Assembly: GCF_017349295.1 (NCBI RefSeq) | Contig: NZ_JAFMPK010000020.1 | Location: forward strand, 62,001-126,000 | Direction: 5' to 3' | Source of the DNA: Myceligenerans salitolerans | GTDB lineage: Bacteria > Actinomycetota > Actinomycetes > Actinomycetales > Cellulomonadaceae | Length of the DNA stretch: 64,000 nt | Part shown: piece after piece, positions 27,501-36,893 of the stretch | Layout of the letters: each line of letters starts with the position of its first letter | How positions within the stretch are numbered: position 1 is the first letter of the stretch | The notes under the pieces: generated by a model | Seen by the model: only the letters and a program-made list of their open reading frames with translations | The model's database searches: none | Told to the model about the DNA's origin: nothing | Position numbers and translations under genes: made by a program

Positions 27501-28778
27501 TCAGGCGGTCAGGTCTCGCACGACGGCGTCCGCGAGCAGCCGGCCCCGCCGCGTGAGCACGGCCCTCGCGGCCATGCCACCCGGCCCCAGCGCGGCGGTA
27601 CCGTCGAGCAGGCCGCGCGCGACCAGACCCGCCACCGCCTGGCGCCCGGACGGCCGCAGCACCCGCAGGTCGAGCCCTTCGGCCAGCCGGACGCCCAGCA
27701 TGACCCGCTCCAGGTACGCCTCGTCGGCCGTGAGCAGCTCCCGGCCCGCACCCGGCGATCTGCCCGCCTCCAGCGCGGCCGCGTACCGCCGCGGGTGCTT
27801 CACGTTCCACCAGCGCACACCCGCCCGGGCACCGCCGTCGTCCGCCTCGGCCGCCGCCACGTACGAGTGGGCCCCCGGCCCGATGCCCCACCAGTCGTGC
27901 CCGCGCCAGTAGGCCAGGTTGTGCCGGCACGCGTCCTCGGCGGTCCGCGCCCAGTTCGACACCTCGTACCAGCCGAGGCCCGCCGCGCTCAGCAGTTCGT
28001 CCGCCAGCTCGTACTTGGCGGCCTGGTCGTCCTCGTCGGGCAGGGTGAGCTGTCCCCGGCGCACCTGCGCCGCCATCTTCGTGCCGGGCTCCACCACCAG
28101 GGCGTAGGCCGAGACGTGGTCGACGCCGGTGGCGGTCGCCACGTCGAGGGACTCGCGCCAGTCCGCGAGCGTCTCGCCAGGGGTGCCGTAGATCAGGTCC
28201 AGGGAGACCCGCAGCCCCGCGTCGCGTGCCCACCGCACCACGTCGGGGATCCGGGCGGGATCGTGTGTCCGCTCCAGAGTCGCCAGGACGCGCGGCACGG
28301 CGGACTGCATGCCGAACGAGACCCGGGTGAACCCGGCCGCCGCCAGCTCCTCCAGGGACGACGGCGTCACGGAGTCCGGGTTCGCCTCGGTCGTCACCTC
28401 GGCCCCGGGCGCCAGCCCCCACGTGCCGCGGACGCGGTCCAGGATCCGCACGAGGTCGCCCGCGGGGAGCATCGTCGGCGTCCCTCCGCCGAAGAAGACG
28501 GTGGAGACGGCCCGCTCCGGCAGCCCTACGTCGGCCAGCACCTTCGCGGCCAGCTCGACCTCACGCAGCGCGGTGCCGGCGTACGCCGCCTGCGACGCGC
28601 CCCCGCCCAGCTCCGCGGCGGTGTAGGTGTTGAAGTCGCAGTAGCCGCACCGCACGGTGCAGAACGGGACGTGCACGTACACCCCGAACTCCCGCCCGCC
28701 GCCGGACCGCGGTGTCCCCACCCAGGGAGGCAGGGCGCCGTCGTCGGGCATCGGGACGCCGTCAGGAAGCGCGGGCAC
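27501..28778 (-). CDS. hemW: Heme chaperone HemW (radical SAM)
   Basis: A 425-residue radical-SAM protein. The cluster-binding motif is FCTVRCGYCDF with Cys40, Cys44 and Cys47, and GGGTPTML and RVSFGMQS follow as SAM contacts. The C-terminal HemW domain has RHNLAYWRGHDWWGIGPGAHSY. The VHVPFC run and that C terminus separate HemW, a heme chaperone, from coproporphyrinogen dehydrogenase HemN. It is 25 bp downstream of lepA, the common lepA-hemW pair. The start may be the GTG at 28778 or an ATG nine codons later. Confidence 0.95.
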   Translation of the reverse strand: MPALPDGVPMPDDGALPPWVGTPRSGGGREFGVYVHVPFCTVRCGYCDFNTYTAAELGGGASQAAYAGTALREVELAAKVLADVGLPERAVSTVFFGGGTPTMLPAGDLVRILDRVRGTWGLAPGAEVTTEANPDSVTPSSLEELAAAGFTRVSFGMQSAVPRVLATLERTHDPARIPDVVRWARDAGLRVSLDLIYGTPGETLADWRESLDVATATGVDHVSAYALVVEPGTKMAAQVRRGQLTLPDEDDQAAKYELADELLSAAGLGWYEVSNWARTAEDACRHNLAYWRGHDWWGIGPGAHSYVAAAEADDGGARAGVRWWNVKHPRRYAAALEAGRSPGAGRELLTADEAYLERVMLGVRLAEGLDLRVLRPSGRQAVAGLVARGLLDGTAALGPGGMAARAVLTRRGRLLADAVVRDLTA

Positions 28779-28802
28779 CGCAGGCCGTCCGGAGCGTGCG
28801 GG

Positions 28803-30686
28803 TCACTTCTTCTTGTCCTTGCCCGACGACGGGTCGCTGGACAGCGCGGCGATGAAGGCGTCCTTCGGAACCTCGACGGAGCCGATGTTCTTCATCCGCT
28901 TCTTGCCTTCCTTCTGCTTCTCCAGCAGCTTGCGCTTGCGGCTGATGTCACCGCCGTAGCACTTGGCCAGCACGTCCTTGCGCATCGCGCGGACCGTCTC
29001 GCGCGCGATCACGCGCGCGCCGATCGCGGCCTGGACCGGGACCTCGAACTGCTGCCTCGGGATGATCTCCTTGAGCTTCGCGGTCATCAGGACGCCGTAG
29101 TCGTACGCCTTGTCACGGTGCACGATCGCGCTGAACGCGTCGACCTGGTCGCCCTGCAGCAGGATGTCGACCTTCACGAGGTTGGCCGCCTGGTCGCCGG
29201 ACGGCTCGTAGTCGAGCGAGGCGTAGCCGCGGGTGCGGGACTTGAGCTGGTCGAAGAAGTCGAACACGATCTCCGCGAGCGGGAGCGTGTAACGCAGTTC
29301 GACACGGTCCTCGGACAGGTAGTCCATGCCCTGCATCTGCCCGCGGCGGTCGGTGCACAGCCCCATCACGGTGCCCACGAACTCGCTCGGCGTCAGCACC
29401 GTCGCCCGCACCACCGGCTCGCGCACCTCGCCGATCTTCCCGGTGGGGAACTCGGACGGGTTGGTGACCTTGACCTCCTCGCCGTCCTCCATCGTGACGT
29501 CGTAGACGACGTTCGGCGCGGTCGAGATCAGGTCGAGGTTGAACTCGCGTTCCAGGCGCTCCCGCACGATCTCCAGGTGGAGCAGGCCGAGGAAGCCCAC
29601 ACGGAACCCGAAGCCCAGTGCCACCGACGTCTCCGGCTCGTAGTTCAGCGCGGCGTCGTTGAGCTTGAGCTTGTCCAGCGCGTCGCGCAGCGCCGGATAG
29701 TCGGACCCGTCGATCGGGTACAGGCCGGAGAACACCATCGGCTTGGGGTCGCTGTAGCCGCCGAGCGCGTCGGTCGCGGGCTTCGCGGCGCTCGTGACGG
29801 TGTCACCCACCTTCGACTGCCGCACGTCCTTCACGCCGGTGATCAGATACCCGACCTCGCCGACGCCGAGCCCCTTGGTGGGGATCGCCTCCGGCGAGTG
29901 CACACCGATCTCCAGGAGCTCGTGCGTGGCGCGCGTCGACATCATCGCGATGCGCTCCCGCGGGTTCAGGTTGCCGTCCACGACGCGCACGTACGTGACG
30001 ACGCCGCGGTAGGTGTCGTAGACGGAGTCGAAGATCATCGCGCGCGCGGGCGCGTCGGCGTCGCCGGTCGGGGCGGGGACCGTCTCCACGATCTTGTCGA
30101 GCAGGGCCTCGACACCCTCGCCGGTCTTGCCGCTGACCTTCAGCACGTCCGCCGGGTCGCCGCCCACGAGGTGCGCCAGCTCCTCCGCGTACTTCTCGGG
30201 CTGCGCGGCAGGCAGGTCGATCTTGTTCAGGACCGGGATGATCTCGAGCTCGTTCTCCATGGCCAGGTACAGGTTGGCCAGGGTCTGTGCCTCGATGCCC
30301 TGGGCGGCGTCGACCAGGAGCACGGCGCCCTCGCAGGCGGCGAGGCTGCGCGAGACCTCGTACGTGAAGTCGACGTGGCCCGGCGTGTCGATCATGTGCA
30401 GCGCGTGCGGCGTCTCGGTCCCGTCCTCGCCGACCACGGCCCACGGCATGCGGACCGCCTGCGACTTGATCGTGATGCCGCGCTCGCGCTCGATGTCCAT
30501 GCGGTCCAGGTACTGCGCCCGCGCGTCCCGCGGCTGCACCACTCCGGTGAACTGCAGCATCCGGTCGGCGAGCGTGGACTTGCCGTGGTCGATGTGCGCG
30601 ATGATGCAGAAGTTGCGGATCAGCTCGGGCGGCGTGGCGTTGGGCTGGATGCGCGCGACGGCGGGCTCGGTGGGAATCGGGGGCAA
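28803..30686 (-). CDS. lepA: Elongation factor 4 (LepA)
   Basis: LepA/EF4 is a ribosome-associated GTPase that aids back-translocation and initiation. It has G1 AHIDHGKST (about 30-38), G2 RGITIK, G3 DTPGHVDF, G4 NKID and the LepA-specific C terminus with [16 protein letters not shown]. The start is uncertain. The TTG at 30686 has AGGAG nine bases upstream and gives 627 residues. A GTG at 30767 would add 27 residues of Arg/Pro-rich sequence not typical of the family. The end is a lysine run. Confidence 0.95.
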   Translation of the reverse strand: MPPIPTEPAVARIQPNATPPELIRNFCIIAHIDHGKSTLADRMLQFTGVVQPRDARAQYLDRMDIERERGITIKSQAVRMPWAVVGEDGTETPHALHMIDTPGHVDFTYEVSRSLAACEGAVLLVDAAQGIEAQTLANLYLAMENELEIIPVLNKIDLPAAQPEKYAEELAHLVGGDPADVLKVSGKTGEGVEALLDKIVETVPAPTGDADAPARAMIFDSVYDTYRGVVTYVRVVDGNLNPRERIAMMSTRATHELLEIGVHSPEAIPTKGLGVGEVGYLITGVKDVRQSKVGDTVTSAAKPATDALGGYSDPKPMVFSGLYPIDGSDYPALRDALDKLKLNDAALNYEPETSVALGFGFRVGFLGLLHLEIVRERLEREFNLDLISTAPNVVYDVTMEDGEEVKVTNPSEFPTGKIGEVREPVVRATVLTPSEFVGTVMGLCTDRRGQMQGMDYLSEDRVELRYTLPLAEIVFDFFDQLKSRTRGYASLDYEPSGDQAANLVKVDILLQGDQVDAFSAIVHRDKAYDYGVLMTAKLKEIIPRQQFEVPVQAAIGARVIARETVRAMRKDVLAKCYGGDISRKRKLLEKQKEGKKRMKNIGSVEVPKDAFIAALSSDPSSGKDKKK

Positions 30687-30862
30687 GGCGGGTTGCTCCT
30701 GGACTGTGGTGGGTGCTGGCGCGTGAGTCTGTGGACGACGGCGACGCGGCTGGGCTCGCCCGACCACGGACCGTCAGGGGAATTGTCCCACGGGAGCCCC
30801 TAGGCTTACGCGCGAGCGGCGGGACCGTGCCCCGCCCCCCGGCGAACGAGGAGCAACACACG

Positions 30863-31639
30863 ATGTCCGAGCGCGAGATCAAGTCCTGGCTCACCGACAT
30901 GGACGGCGTCCTGGTCCACGAGGGAACGGCACTGCCGGGCGCGGCGGACTTCGTCAAGCGCCTGCGTGACAAGGACGTGCCCTTCCTCATCCTGACGAAC
31001 AACTCCATCTTCACCGCACGCGACCTGCGTGCACGCCTGTCGTCCAGCGGCATCGAGGTGCCCGAGACGGCGATCTGGACCTCGGCGCTGGCCACGGCCC
31101 AGTTCCTGCACGAGCAGATCCCGGGTGGCAGTGCCTACGCCATCGGGGAGGCGGGTCTCACCACGGCCCTGTACCAGGCGGGCTACACGCTCACGGAGTC
31201 CGATCCGGACTACGTCGTGCTCGGCGAGACCCGCACCTACTCGTTCGAGGCGATCACCCGCGCGATCCGTCTGATCCAGGCAGGATCGCGGTTCATCGCG
31301 ACCAACCCCGACGTCACGGGCCCGTCGCAGGAGGGGCCGCTGCCCGCCACGGGCTCGGTGGCCGCCATGATCACCGCGGCCACGGGCCGCAAGCCGTACT
31401 TCGTGGGGAAGCCGAATCCCATCCTGTTCCGCTCCGCCCTGAACCGGATCGGCGCGCACTCCGAGACGACGGCCATGATCGGGGACCGGATGGACACCGA
31501 CGTGATGGGCGGCCTGGAGGCCGGTCTGCAGACGTTCCTCGTGCTCACCGGCTCCACGAGCCCGCACGAGGTCCAGAACCACCCGTTCCGCCCGAGCCGC
31601 GTCGTGGACTCGATCGCGGATCTGGTCGACCTGATCTGA
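30863..31639 (+). CDS. HAD-superfamily phosphatase (NagD-like)
   Basis: A 258-residue class IIA HAD hydrolase. The nucleophile motif is TDMDGVLV (Asp12, Asp14), LTNNS is motif II, and GKPNP and IGDRMDTDV give the lysine and the two acidic metal ligands. Such enzymes dephosphorylate nucleotides, sugar phosphates or p-nitrophenyl phosphate. GAGGAG lies about 10 nt before the ATG and TAGGCT at 30801-30806 is a likely -10. It is divergent from lepA. Confidence 0.92.
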   Translation: MSEREIKSWLTDMDGVLVHEGTALPGAADFVKRLRDKDVPFLILTNNSIFTARDLRARLSSSGIEVPETAIWTSALATAQFLHEQIPGGSAYAIGEAGLTTALYQAGYTLTESDPDYVVLGETRTYSFEAITRAIRLIQAGSRFIATNPDVTGPSQEGPLPATGSVAAMITAATGRKPYFVGKPNPILFRSALNRIGAHSETTAMIGDRMDTDVMGGLEAGLQTFLVLTGSTSPHEVQNHPFRPSRVVDSIADLVDLI

Positions 31640-31668
31640 GTGTCGGCGTGCGACGCTACCGTGAGCGC

Positions 31669-32457
31669 ATGACCACAGCCGGCATGCAGAACGGTCCCGC
31701 CACGCGCCGCGAGACCCTCGACCACCTGGCCGTGCTCGAACGGCTGCAGGATGCCTTCCACGCCGGGATCGACGGTGTGGACCCCACGGCCGCCGTACCG
31801 GCCTGCGGCGACTGGACCGTGCGAGATCTCGTGGAGCATCTCGCGCAGATCCACCACTGGGCCGCGGCGCAGGCCCGCGGCCAGGCCACGCCGCCACTGG
31901 GCGAGGGCCCGTTCGAGCTGGCGCCGCACTACGCCGCACGGGCCGCGGAACTGCGCGAGACGTTCCGTCTCCTCGCACCGGACGCCCCGGCCCGGGTGCT
32001 GTCGCACCCGGAGCCGCTCGGGCCCGGGCCGGTGTCGTTCTGGCACCGGCGCCAGGCGCACGAGACCCTCGTCCACCTGCACGACCTCCACGCGGCCACC
32101 GGTGGACACGCCCGTGAGGACCTGGTCGGGGACATCCCGCCCGAGGTGTGGGCCGATGCGGTCGACGAGGTGGTCACCGTGTTCCAGCCGCGGCAGGTGG
32201 GGCTCGGCCGGATGCGACCGCTGCACGTCCACGTCCTGCTCCAGGCCGACGACACGGCCGGCATCGGCACGTGGCTCCTGGGCTCGCCGACATCCGACCG
32301 CGCACGCGAGATCGTGCCCGACGTGACGGTCACGGGTTCGTCCCGCGCGCTCGCCCTGCTGCTCTGGCGCCGGCTCACCCCCGAGCAGGCCGGCCTCACG
32401 GTACGCGGTGCCCGCGAGGATCTGGACGCCGTCCTGGCGGAGCCGATCGTCCCCTGA
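31669..32457 (+). CDS. Maleylpyruvate-isomerase-like mycothiol-dependent (MDMPI/DinB) protein
   Basis: A 262-residue DinB-like protein. The N-terminal four-helix MDMPI domain has CGDWTVRDLVEHLAQIHHWA and a second histidine region, RRQAHETLVHLHD; these three His positions form the usual metal site. The C-terminal SCP2-like part contains DVTVTGSSRALALLLWRRL. The family uses mycothiol, the actinobacterial thiol, as cofactor, but the substrate is not predictable. TACCGT lies six bases before the ATG (leaderless). Confidence 0.88.
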   Translation: MTTAGMQNGPATRRETLDHLAVLERLQDAFHAGIDGVDPTAAVPACGDWTVRDLVEHLAQIHHWAAAQARGQATPPLGEGPFELAPHYAARAAELRETFRLLAPDAPARVLSHPEPLGPGPVSFWHRRQAHETLVHLHDLHAATGGHAREDLVGDIPPEVWADAVDEVVTVFQPRQVGLGRMRPLHVHVLLQADDTAGIGTWLLGSPTSDRAREIVPDVTVTGSSRALALLLWRRLTPEQAGLTVRGAREDLDAVLAEPIVP

Positions 32458-32531
32458 CCGGAGGGCGACGCTTTTAGCATCGGAAACAGGCTTCCGCCAC
32501 CCCAGTGAAGGTGAAATACTCCCAGGTAGGT

Positions 32532-32563
32532 GCCCATTTTGACCGGTTACCGGCAGGATGGGC
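32532..32563. promoter_or_regulatory. Dyad element upstream of the P450 gene
   Basis: GCCCAT (32532-32537) and ATGGGC (32558-32563) flank the inner dyad CCGGT-t-ACCGG (32543-32553). The region is AT-richer than its surroundings and contains TTGACC. It may be an operator or promoter for the P450 gene starting at 32618. Confidence 0.35.
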
Positions 32564-32617
32564 ACGGCCCGCGCCATGCCGGGCCCGCCCTTCTGTCCCG
32601 ACTGCCGGAGCACCGAC

Positions 32618-33907
32618 ATGCCGCAGCCCGTGAGGCTCACCGAGCTCACCGATCTCATGCCCATCACCCGGACCACCACGGCTCCCGACCCGCACGCGGT
32701 CTACCGAGGTCTCCGGGATCAGTGGGGGCCGGTCGCACCGGTCGAGCTGGAGCCCGGGGTCCCGGCCTGGCTCGTGCTCGAGCACGCCGACATCGTCCGG
32801 ATCGCCCGGGACGACAAGCTGTTCACGCGCCGGAGCGAGAACTGGAACGGCCACTCCCGCGGACTGCTGTCCACCGGCACCAGGCTGCTGCCGATGATCC
32901 CGCCCACCGAACGGTTCTCCTCCCACTTCCAGGACGGTGCCGAACGGGCACGGCTGCGCGCGCCGCTGGACGACGTCTTCAACGACCTCGACGAGCCCCT
33001 GCTCGGCGCGATGCTCCGGCGCACGTGCAACCAGCTCATCGACGAGTTCGCCGAGGACGGCAAGGCCGACGTCGTCTCCCAGTACTCCGCCGTGCTTCCC
33101 CTGCTGGCCGTCGGCCAGCTCTTCGGGTTCGACTTCCGCACCGGCCGCCGCGTCGCTCACCTGGCACGTGAGGTGATGAGTCCGGTGGCGAGCAACACCG
33201 ACGTGCTCCCCGAGCTCGAGGGCATCCTCACCGACCACATCCGCGCCCGGTATGCCGAGCCGACCGACGACCTCACGAGCAGGCTCATCGAGCACGGCGC
33301 CTTCACCGCGCCGGTGGAGGTGGCCCACTCCCTGATCACCGTCCTGGCCGGCGCCAACGGGCCGCTGGAGTCCTGGGTGTCGTCCACGCTGCTCAGCCTG
33401 CTGACGGACCGCCGCGCGCCCGGCATGGTCGGGAGCGGCTACTACGGTGTGGACCAGGCCATGGAGGAGACTCTGTGGGGAAACTCGCCGAGCGGCAACC
33501 TGCCGCCGCTCATCGCGACCAAGGACTTCCTGATGGGCGACAAGTACATCGAGCGCGGCGACGCGCTGGTCCTCGCCGTGAGTGCGGCCAGCCACGAGAT
33601 CGCCCGGCAGAGCCACGACGCCTGGGACCGCGCCGAGAACCGCAGCCAGCTCGCCTTCGGCAACGGACCGCACCGCTGCCCGGCTCCACGGCTCGCCCGA
33701 ATCGTCACCCGGAACGCGGTGGACACCCTGCTGAAGCGGCTCGACGTGCGCCTCGCCATCGACGTCGACCAGATCGAGTGGTTCCCCTCGCCCTGGGAAC
33801 GTCGTCCGATGCGCCTGCCGGTCACCTTCACGCCACCGATCGAGGTCCGGCCGCACTGGAGCGACGGGACGCTGGCGGTCGCCGCGGGTCATCCGCTGCG
33901 CACCTGA
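32618..33907 (+). CDS. Cytochrome P450, CYP157-like, without EXXR arginine
   Basis: A 429-residue P450. The heme loop is FGNGPHRCPAP with the thiolate Cys at about 354; the usual Gly two residues after Cys is Ala. The I-helix shows VLAGANGPLESW, lacking the acid-threonine pair. The K-helix reads MEETLWGNSPSG (about 282-293), so Trp stands where the Arg of EXXR should be. An EQxLW-type K-helix is known in the Streptomyces CYP157 family. The ATG at 32618 has CGGAG eight bases upstream; frames extend 20 codons further. No ferredoxin or conservon genes lie nearby. Confidence 0.88.
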   Translation: MPQPVRLTELTDLMPITRTTTAPDPHAVYRGLRDQWGPVAPVELEPGVPAWLVLEHADIVRIARDDKLFTRRSENWNGHSRGLLSTGTRLLPMIPPTERFSSHFQDGAERARLRAPLDDVFNDLDEPLLGAMLRRTCNQLIDEFAEDGKADVVSQYSAVLPLLAVGQLFGFDFRTGRRVAHLAREVMSPVASNTDVLPELEGILTDHIRARYAEPTDDLTSRLIEHGAFTAPVEVAHSLITVLAGANGPLESWVSSTLLSLLTDRRAPGMVGSGYYGVDQAMEETLWGNSPSGNLPPLIATKDFLMGDKYIERGDALVLAVSAASHEIARQSHDAWDRAENRSQLAFGNGPHRCPAPRLARIVTRNAVDTLLKRLDVRLAIDVDQIEWFPSPWERRPMRLPVTFTPPIEVRPHWSDGTLAVAAGHPLRT

Positions 33908-33930
33908 GCCGATCCGGTAGCGTCCGCTTC

Positions 33931-34362
33931 GTGACATTTTCAGCGGAGAATCCCTACCCTGGCGACTTCGAGGGCGAGGTCCGGCCCGTCTACAACCCGG
34001 AACTGGACGGCGAGCCCGACCCCGGCGAGGTCGTCTGGACATGGGTGCCCTACGAGGAGGACCACTCCCGCGGGAAGGACCGCCCGGTGCTGCTCGTCGG
34101 CCGGGACGGCCCGTACCTCCTGGGCCTGCAGCTCTCCAGCAAGGACCACGACCACGACGCCCTGCAGGAGGCGCGCGAGGGCCGTATCTGGATGGACATC
34201 GGTACGGGCGCCTGGGACCGGGACGGCCGCGACTCGGAGGTCCGCATCAACCGGGTCATCCGGATCGACCCCGACGACGTGCGCCGCGAGGGCGACATCC
34301 TCGACGAGGAGATCTTCGACGAGGTCGTGAAGTACATGGACCGCGCCCTCGAGCTCACCTGA
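33931..34362 (+). CDS. PemK/MazF-like protein, copy 1
   Basis: A 143-residue protein of the PemK/MazF-like fold: PGEVVWTWVPYEED as the first strand, RPVLLVGRDG as the second, and RINRVIRIDPDDVRREGDIL as the later conserved block. These are typical positions of MazF endoribonuclease strands, though the N-terminal GDIV motif is altered. No antitoxin-sized gene precedes it. TAGCGT lies seven bases before the GTG, a leaderless start. It is about 70% identical in the core to the next gene, by eye. Whether it cuts RNA is unknown. Confidence 0.8.
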   Translation: MTFSAENPYPGDFEGEVRPVYNPELDGEPDPGEVVWTWVPYEEDHSRGKDRPVLLVGRDGPYLLGLQLSSKDHDHDALQEAREGRIWMDIGTGAWDRDGRDSEVRINRVIRIDPDDVRREGDILDEEIFDEVVKYMDRALELT

Positions 34363-34412
34363 GCCCCACGTCCACCCGTCCTCACCGCCCGTTCGGCCGG
34401 TACCCTTCCGGC

Positions 34413-35000
34413 GTGAGCGACAACCGATGGGTCCGGCTGCTCGGCGAGATCGCCCGGGCAGTCCTCAAGGCATTGCTGTCCGACGGCGACCGGGACGGGC
34501 GGTCCGCGCGGTCGGCGCCGAGCACCGCGTCCTCGGGCACGCCGGCTCCCACGCCCCGACCGCCGGGCGGCGGCGGGCGGGGGACGCAGTCTCCCTCGAC
34601 CGGCAACGGCGCCTACCCCGGGGACTACCTCGGCACTCTCCGCCCCGTCTACTCCCCGAACCTGGACGGCGAGCCCGACCCGGGCGAGGTCGTGTGGACC
34701 TGGGTGCCCTACGAGGAGGACCACAGCCAGGGCAAGGACCGGCCCGTGCTGCTCGTCGGGCGCGACGGGAAGTGGCTCCTCGGCCTCCAGCTCACCAGCA
34801 AGGACCATGTGCGGCACGGCGAGCAGGACGGCCGCGGGGGGCGCCGCTGGATGGACATCGGTACCGGTCGCTGGGATCGCCAGGGCCGCCCCAGCGAGGT
34901 GCGGCTCAACCGTGTCATCCGCATCGCGCCCGACGCGGTCCGGCGCGAGGGGGACGTCCTCGACAAGGCGATCTTCGACAGGGTGGCCGCCGCGCTCTAG
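34413..35000 (+). CDS. PemK/MazF-like protein, copy 2 with extra N-terminal region
   Basis: A 195-residue paralogue of the previous gene. Residues 1-60 add an amphipathic helix (WVRLLGEIARAVLKALLSDG) and a Ser/Thr/Pro/Gly linker. The rest repeats the PemK/MazF-like core (GEVVWTWVPYEEDHSQGKDRPVLL, WMDIGTG, RLNRVIRIAPDAVRREGD). TACCCT lies six bases before the GTG, so it has its own leaderless promoter, 50 bp after copy 1. The extra helix may target it to a membrane or partner. Confidence 0.8.
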   Translation: MSDNRWVRLLGEIARAVLKALLSDGDRDGRSARSAPSTASSGTPAPTPRPPGGGGRGTQSPSTGNGAYPGDYLGTLRPVYSPNLDGEPDPGEVVWTWVPYEEDHSQGKDRPVLLVGRDGKWLLGLQLTSKDHVRHGEQDGRGGRRWMDIGTGRWDRQGRPSEVRLNRVIRIAPDAVRREGDVLDKAIFDRVAAAL

Positions 35001-35012
35001 CGAGGAGCCGTG

Positions 35013-35048
35013 GGCCGGCCGGAGCGAGGAGTCTCCGCTCGGCCGGCC
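35013..35048. terminator. Bidirectional terminator between PemK-like copy 2 and ChaA
   Basis: GGCCGGCC-G-GAGCG pairs with CGCTC-GGCCGGCC across an eight-base loop, a 13-bp stem with one bulge. It lies between two convergent stops. Confidence 0.55.
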
Positions 35049-35051
35049 ACG

Positions 35052-36173
35052 TCAGGGCTGTACGGAGACGACGACGAATGCCGCGAGCAGGACGAGATGC
35101 ACGACGCCCTGCAGTGTCTTCGCCCTGCCCTGCACGATGCTCAGGATCGCCACCACGACCGACACGGCGAACAGCACCACCTGCGTCTGGTTCAGCCCGA
35201 GCCAGAGCTCTCCCGGTAGCCAGATCATCGCGACCGCGATCGTCGGGATCGTGAGGCCGATGGAGGCCATCGCCGAGCCGTAGGCCAGATTGAGGCTGGT
35301 CTGCACGCGGTTCCGGGCGGCGTTGCGCACGGCAGCGATGGACTCGGGCGCCAGGACCAGGAGCGCGATCACCACACCGACCACCGTGTGGGGCAAGCCG
35401 GCCGAGGTGACGCCCTGCTCGATCGTGGGCGACAGCAGCTTCGCCAGCCCCACCACGGCCACGAGCGACGTGACGAGCAGGCCGAGGGAGAACAGCGCCT
35501 CCCGGCCCGACGGAGGGGACAGGAGTTCGGCGTCGTCCTTGTCGATCACCCCGATGACGCGGCCGTCGCCGTCGGACGTGACGGGCAGGAAGAAGGCACG
35601 GTGCCGCACGGTCTGGGTGAACACGAACGCCCCGTACAGCACCAGGGACGCCACCGCGGCGAAGCCGAGCTGGAACGGCGTGTACTCCCCGCCGGGCGCC
35701 GAGGACGTGTAGCTCGGCAGGATGAGCGTCACCGTGGCCAGGGCGACCACGGTGCCCAGAGCCGACCCCGTGCCGGAGGCGTTGAAGCTCACCAGGTGAT
35801 GCTTTGCCGCACCCACCAGCAGCGACAGGCCCACGATCCCGTTGAACGTGATCATCACCGCCGCGAACACGGTGTCGCGCGCATAGGTGCTCGCGCCATC
35901 GCCTCCGCTCGACATCAGCATGACGATCAGGCCGACCTCGATCACCGTCACCGCGACCGCGAGGATCAGTGAGCCGTACGGTTCGCCCACCTTGTGCGCC
36001 ACGACCTCGGCGTGGTGGACGGCCGCGAGCACCGATCCCGCCAGGACGGCGGCGATCGCGACGAGCACCGCCGGGTGTGCGTGGTGCGTCCAGGTCGCGG
36101 CGAGCAGGGTGACCGCGAGGACGGGGACCACCACGGCCCATTGCAGAGGTCCTCGTACACTCGCGCGGGTCAT
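35052..36173 (-). CDS. chaA: ChaA-type calcium/sodium:proton antiporter
   Basis: A 373-residue, roughly eleven-helix CaCA-superfamily exchanger. The first alpha-repeat is [23 protein letters not shown] and the second is [36 protein letters not shown], each with its acidic ion-binding residue. Length and motifs fit ChaA, which exports Ca2+ or Na+/K+ against protons. A hydrophilic loop ([19 protein letters not shown]) lies mid-protein on the cytoplasmic side. Confidence 0.92.
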   Translation of the reverse strand: MTRASVRGPLQWAVVVPVLAVTLLAATWTHHAHPAVLVAIAAVLAGSVLAAVHHAEVVAHKVGEPYGSLILAVAVTVIEVGLIVMLMSSGGDGASTYARDTVFAAVMITFNGIVGLSLLVGAAKHHLVSFNASGTGSALGTVVALATVTLILPSYTSSAPGGEYTPFQLGFAAVASLVLYGAFVFTQTVRHRAFFLPVTSDGDGRVIGVIDKDDAELLSPPSGREALFSLGLLVTSLVAVVGLAKLLSPTIEQGVTSAGLPHTVVGVVIALLVLAPESIAAVRNAARNRVQTSLNLAYGSAMASIGLTIPTIAVAMIWLPGELWLGLNQTQVVLFAVSVVVAILSIVQGRAKTLQGVVHLVLLAAFVVVSVQP

Positions 36174-36297
36174 GGCCCGATCCTAGGAGGCGGCGAGGCC
36201 GAGAGATGTTGCCGGGGGCACGCGCGGGCGTGAGATCGGCCACGGAGGGCCGTCAGGTCGACGATCTTTCCGGGAACCACAACGGCGCGCCGTCTGG

Positions 36298-36348
36298 TAC
36301 CGTTGAGGGCTGCGTGTCCGCCCAGGTCGGCGGGCACCGTCGCAGCCC
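36298..36348 (+). promoter_or_regulatory. rpsT promoter and 5' leader stem-loop
   Basis: TGGTACCGT (extended -10; TACCGT at 36298-36303) is followed at once by a hairpin with perfect 8-bp arms GGGCTGCG (36307-36314) and CGCAGCCC (36341-36348) and an inner CCGCC/GGCGG stem. It lies in an untranslated leader of ~130 nt. The rest of 36174-36442 has no gene. Confidence 0.5.
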
Positions 36349-36442
36349 CTCTCCACGGGTTCCCCACCCCAGTCCCGGGTCTGCGTCCGCTCTCTACGAC
36401 CTATCCGCTCGCCGTCAGGCGAACACACCAGGAAGTCCACCA

Positions 36443-36703
36443 GTGGCAAACATCAAGTCCCAGCTCAAGCGCATCAAGACGAACGAGAAGGCGCGCCAGC
36501 GCAACCGTGCCGTCAAGTCCGAGCTCAAGACGCACGTGCGCAAGGTGCGCGAGGCCGTCGCCGCAGGCGACAAGGAGGCCGCGTCCACCGCGCTGCAGAC
36601 GGCGGCCCGCAAGCTCGACAAGGCTGTCTCGAAGGGCGTCATCCACAAGAACCAGGCCGCGAACCGCAAGTCGGCCATCGCGAAGCAGGTCGACGCGCTC
36701 TGA
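36443..36703 (+). CDS. rpsT: 30S ribosomal protein S20
   Basis: S20 is an early-binding 16S rRNA protein. The 86-residue product is basic and wholly helical, starting [21 protein letters not shown] and ending [13 protein letters not shown], the family's hallmarks. GGAAG lies 8 nt before the GTG. A strong terminator follows, so rpsT is a single-gene unit. The long leader suggests post-transcriptional control, as known for S20 in other bacteria. Confidence 0.98.
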   Translation: MANIKSQLKRIKTNEKARQRNRAVKSELKTHVRKVREAVAAGDKEAASTALQTAARKLDKAVSKGVIHKNQAANRKSAIAKQVDAL

Positions 36704-36727
36704 TCGAGCCTCCACGCTGATCGCTGC

Positions 36728-36765
36728 GAAAGGCGCCGTTGCCCTTTAGGGCAGCGGCGCCTTTC
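36728..36765 (+). terminator. Terminator of rpsT
   Basis: GAAAGGCGCCGTTGCCC pairs with GGGCAGCGGCGCCTTTC (17 bp, one G-U pair) around a TTTA loop, 25 bp after the rpsT stop. The A/T-rich outer ends (GAAAG/CTTTC) allow function in both directions. Confidence 0.85.
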
Positions 36766-36893
36766 GGTGTACCCGGAAACCGGCCGACGCGGCCGGGGTG
36801 AAATAGTCTTTTACGACCAAGCTATACCAAAGCACGGAAACCGGCTACGGTGGGTCGCCTCAGATCGGAGTCATACCAAAGGAGGTCACTCCG

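Noticed and set aside
26979-30803. A 1274-codon plus-strand open frame opposite hemW and lepA
   Set aside because: Antisense to conserved GTPase and radical-SAM genes and without domain content.
32532-32617. Upstream P450 start at 32558
   Set aside because: It would add 20 residues (with CPDC) not typical of P450s and lies inside the dyad element; the ATG at 32618 has a better ribosome site.
32458-33907. A conservon (cvnA-D with P450)
   Set aside because: Only the CYP157-like gene is present; no histidine-kinase-like, roadblock, DUF742 or GTPase genes flank it.
33931-35000. A complete toxin-antitoxin pair
   Set aside because: Both genes are toxin-like paralogues of each other; no small antitoxin with a DNA-binding fold precedes either one.
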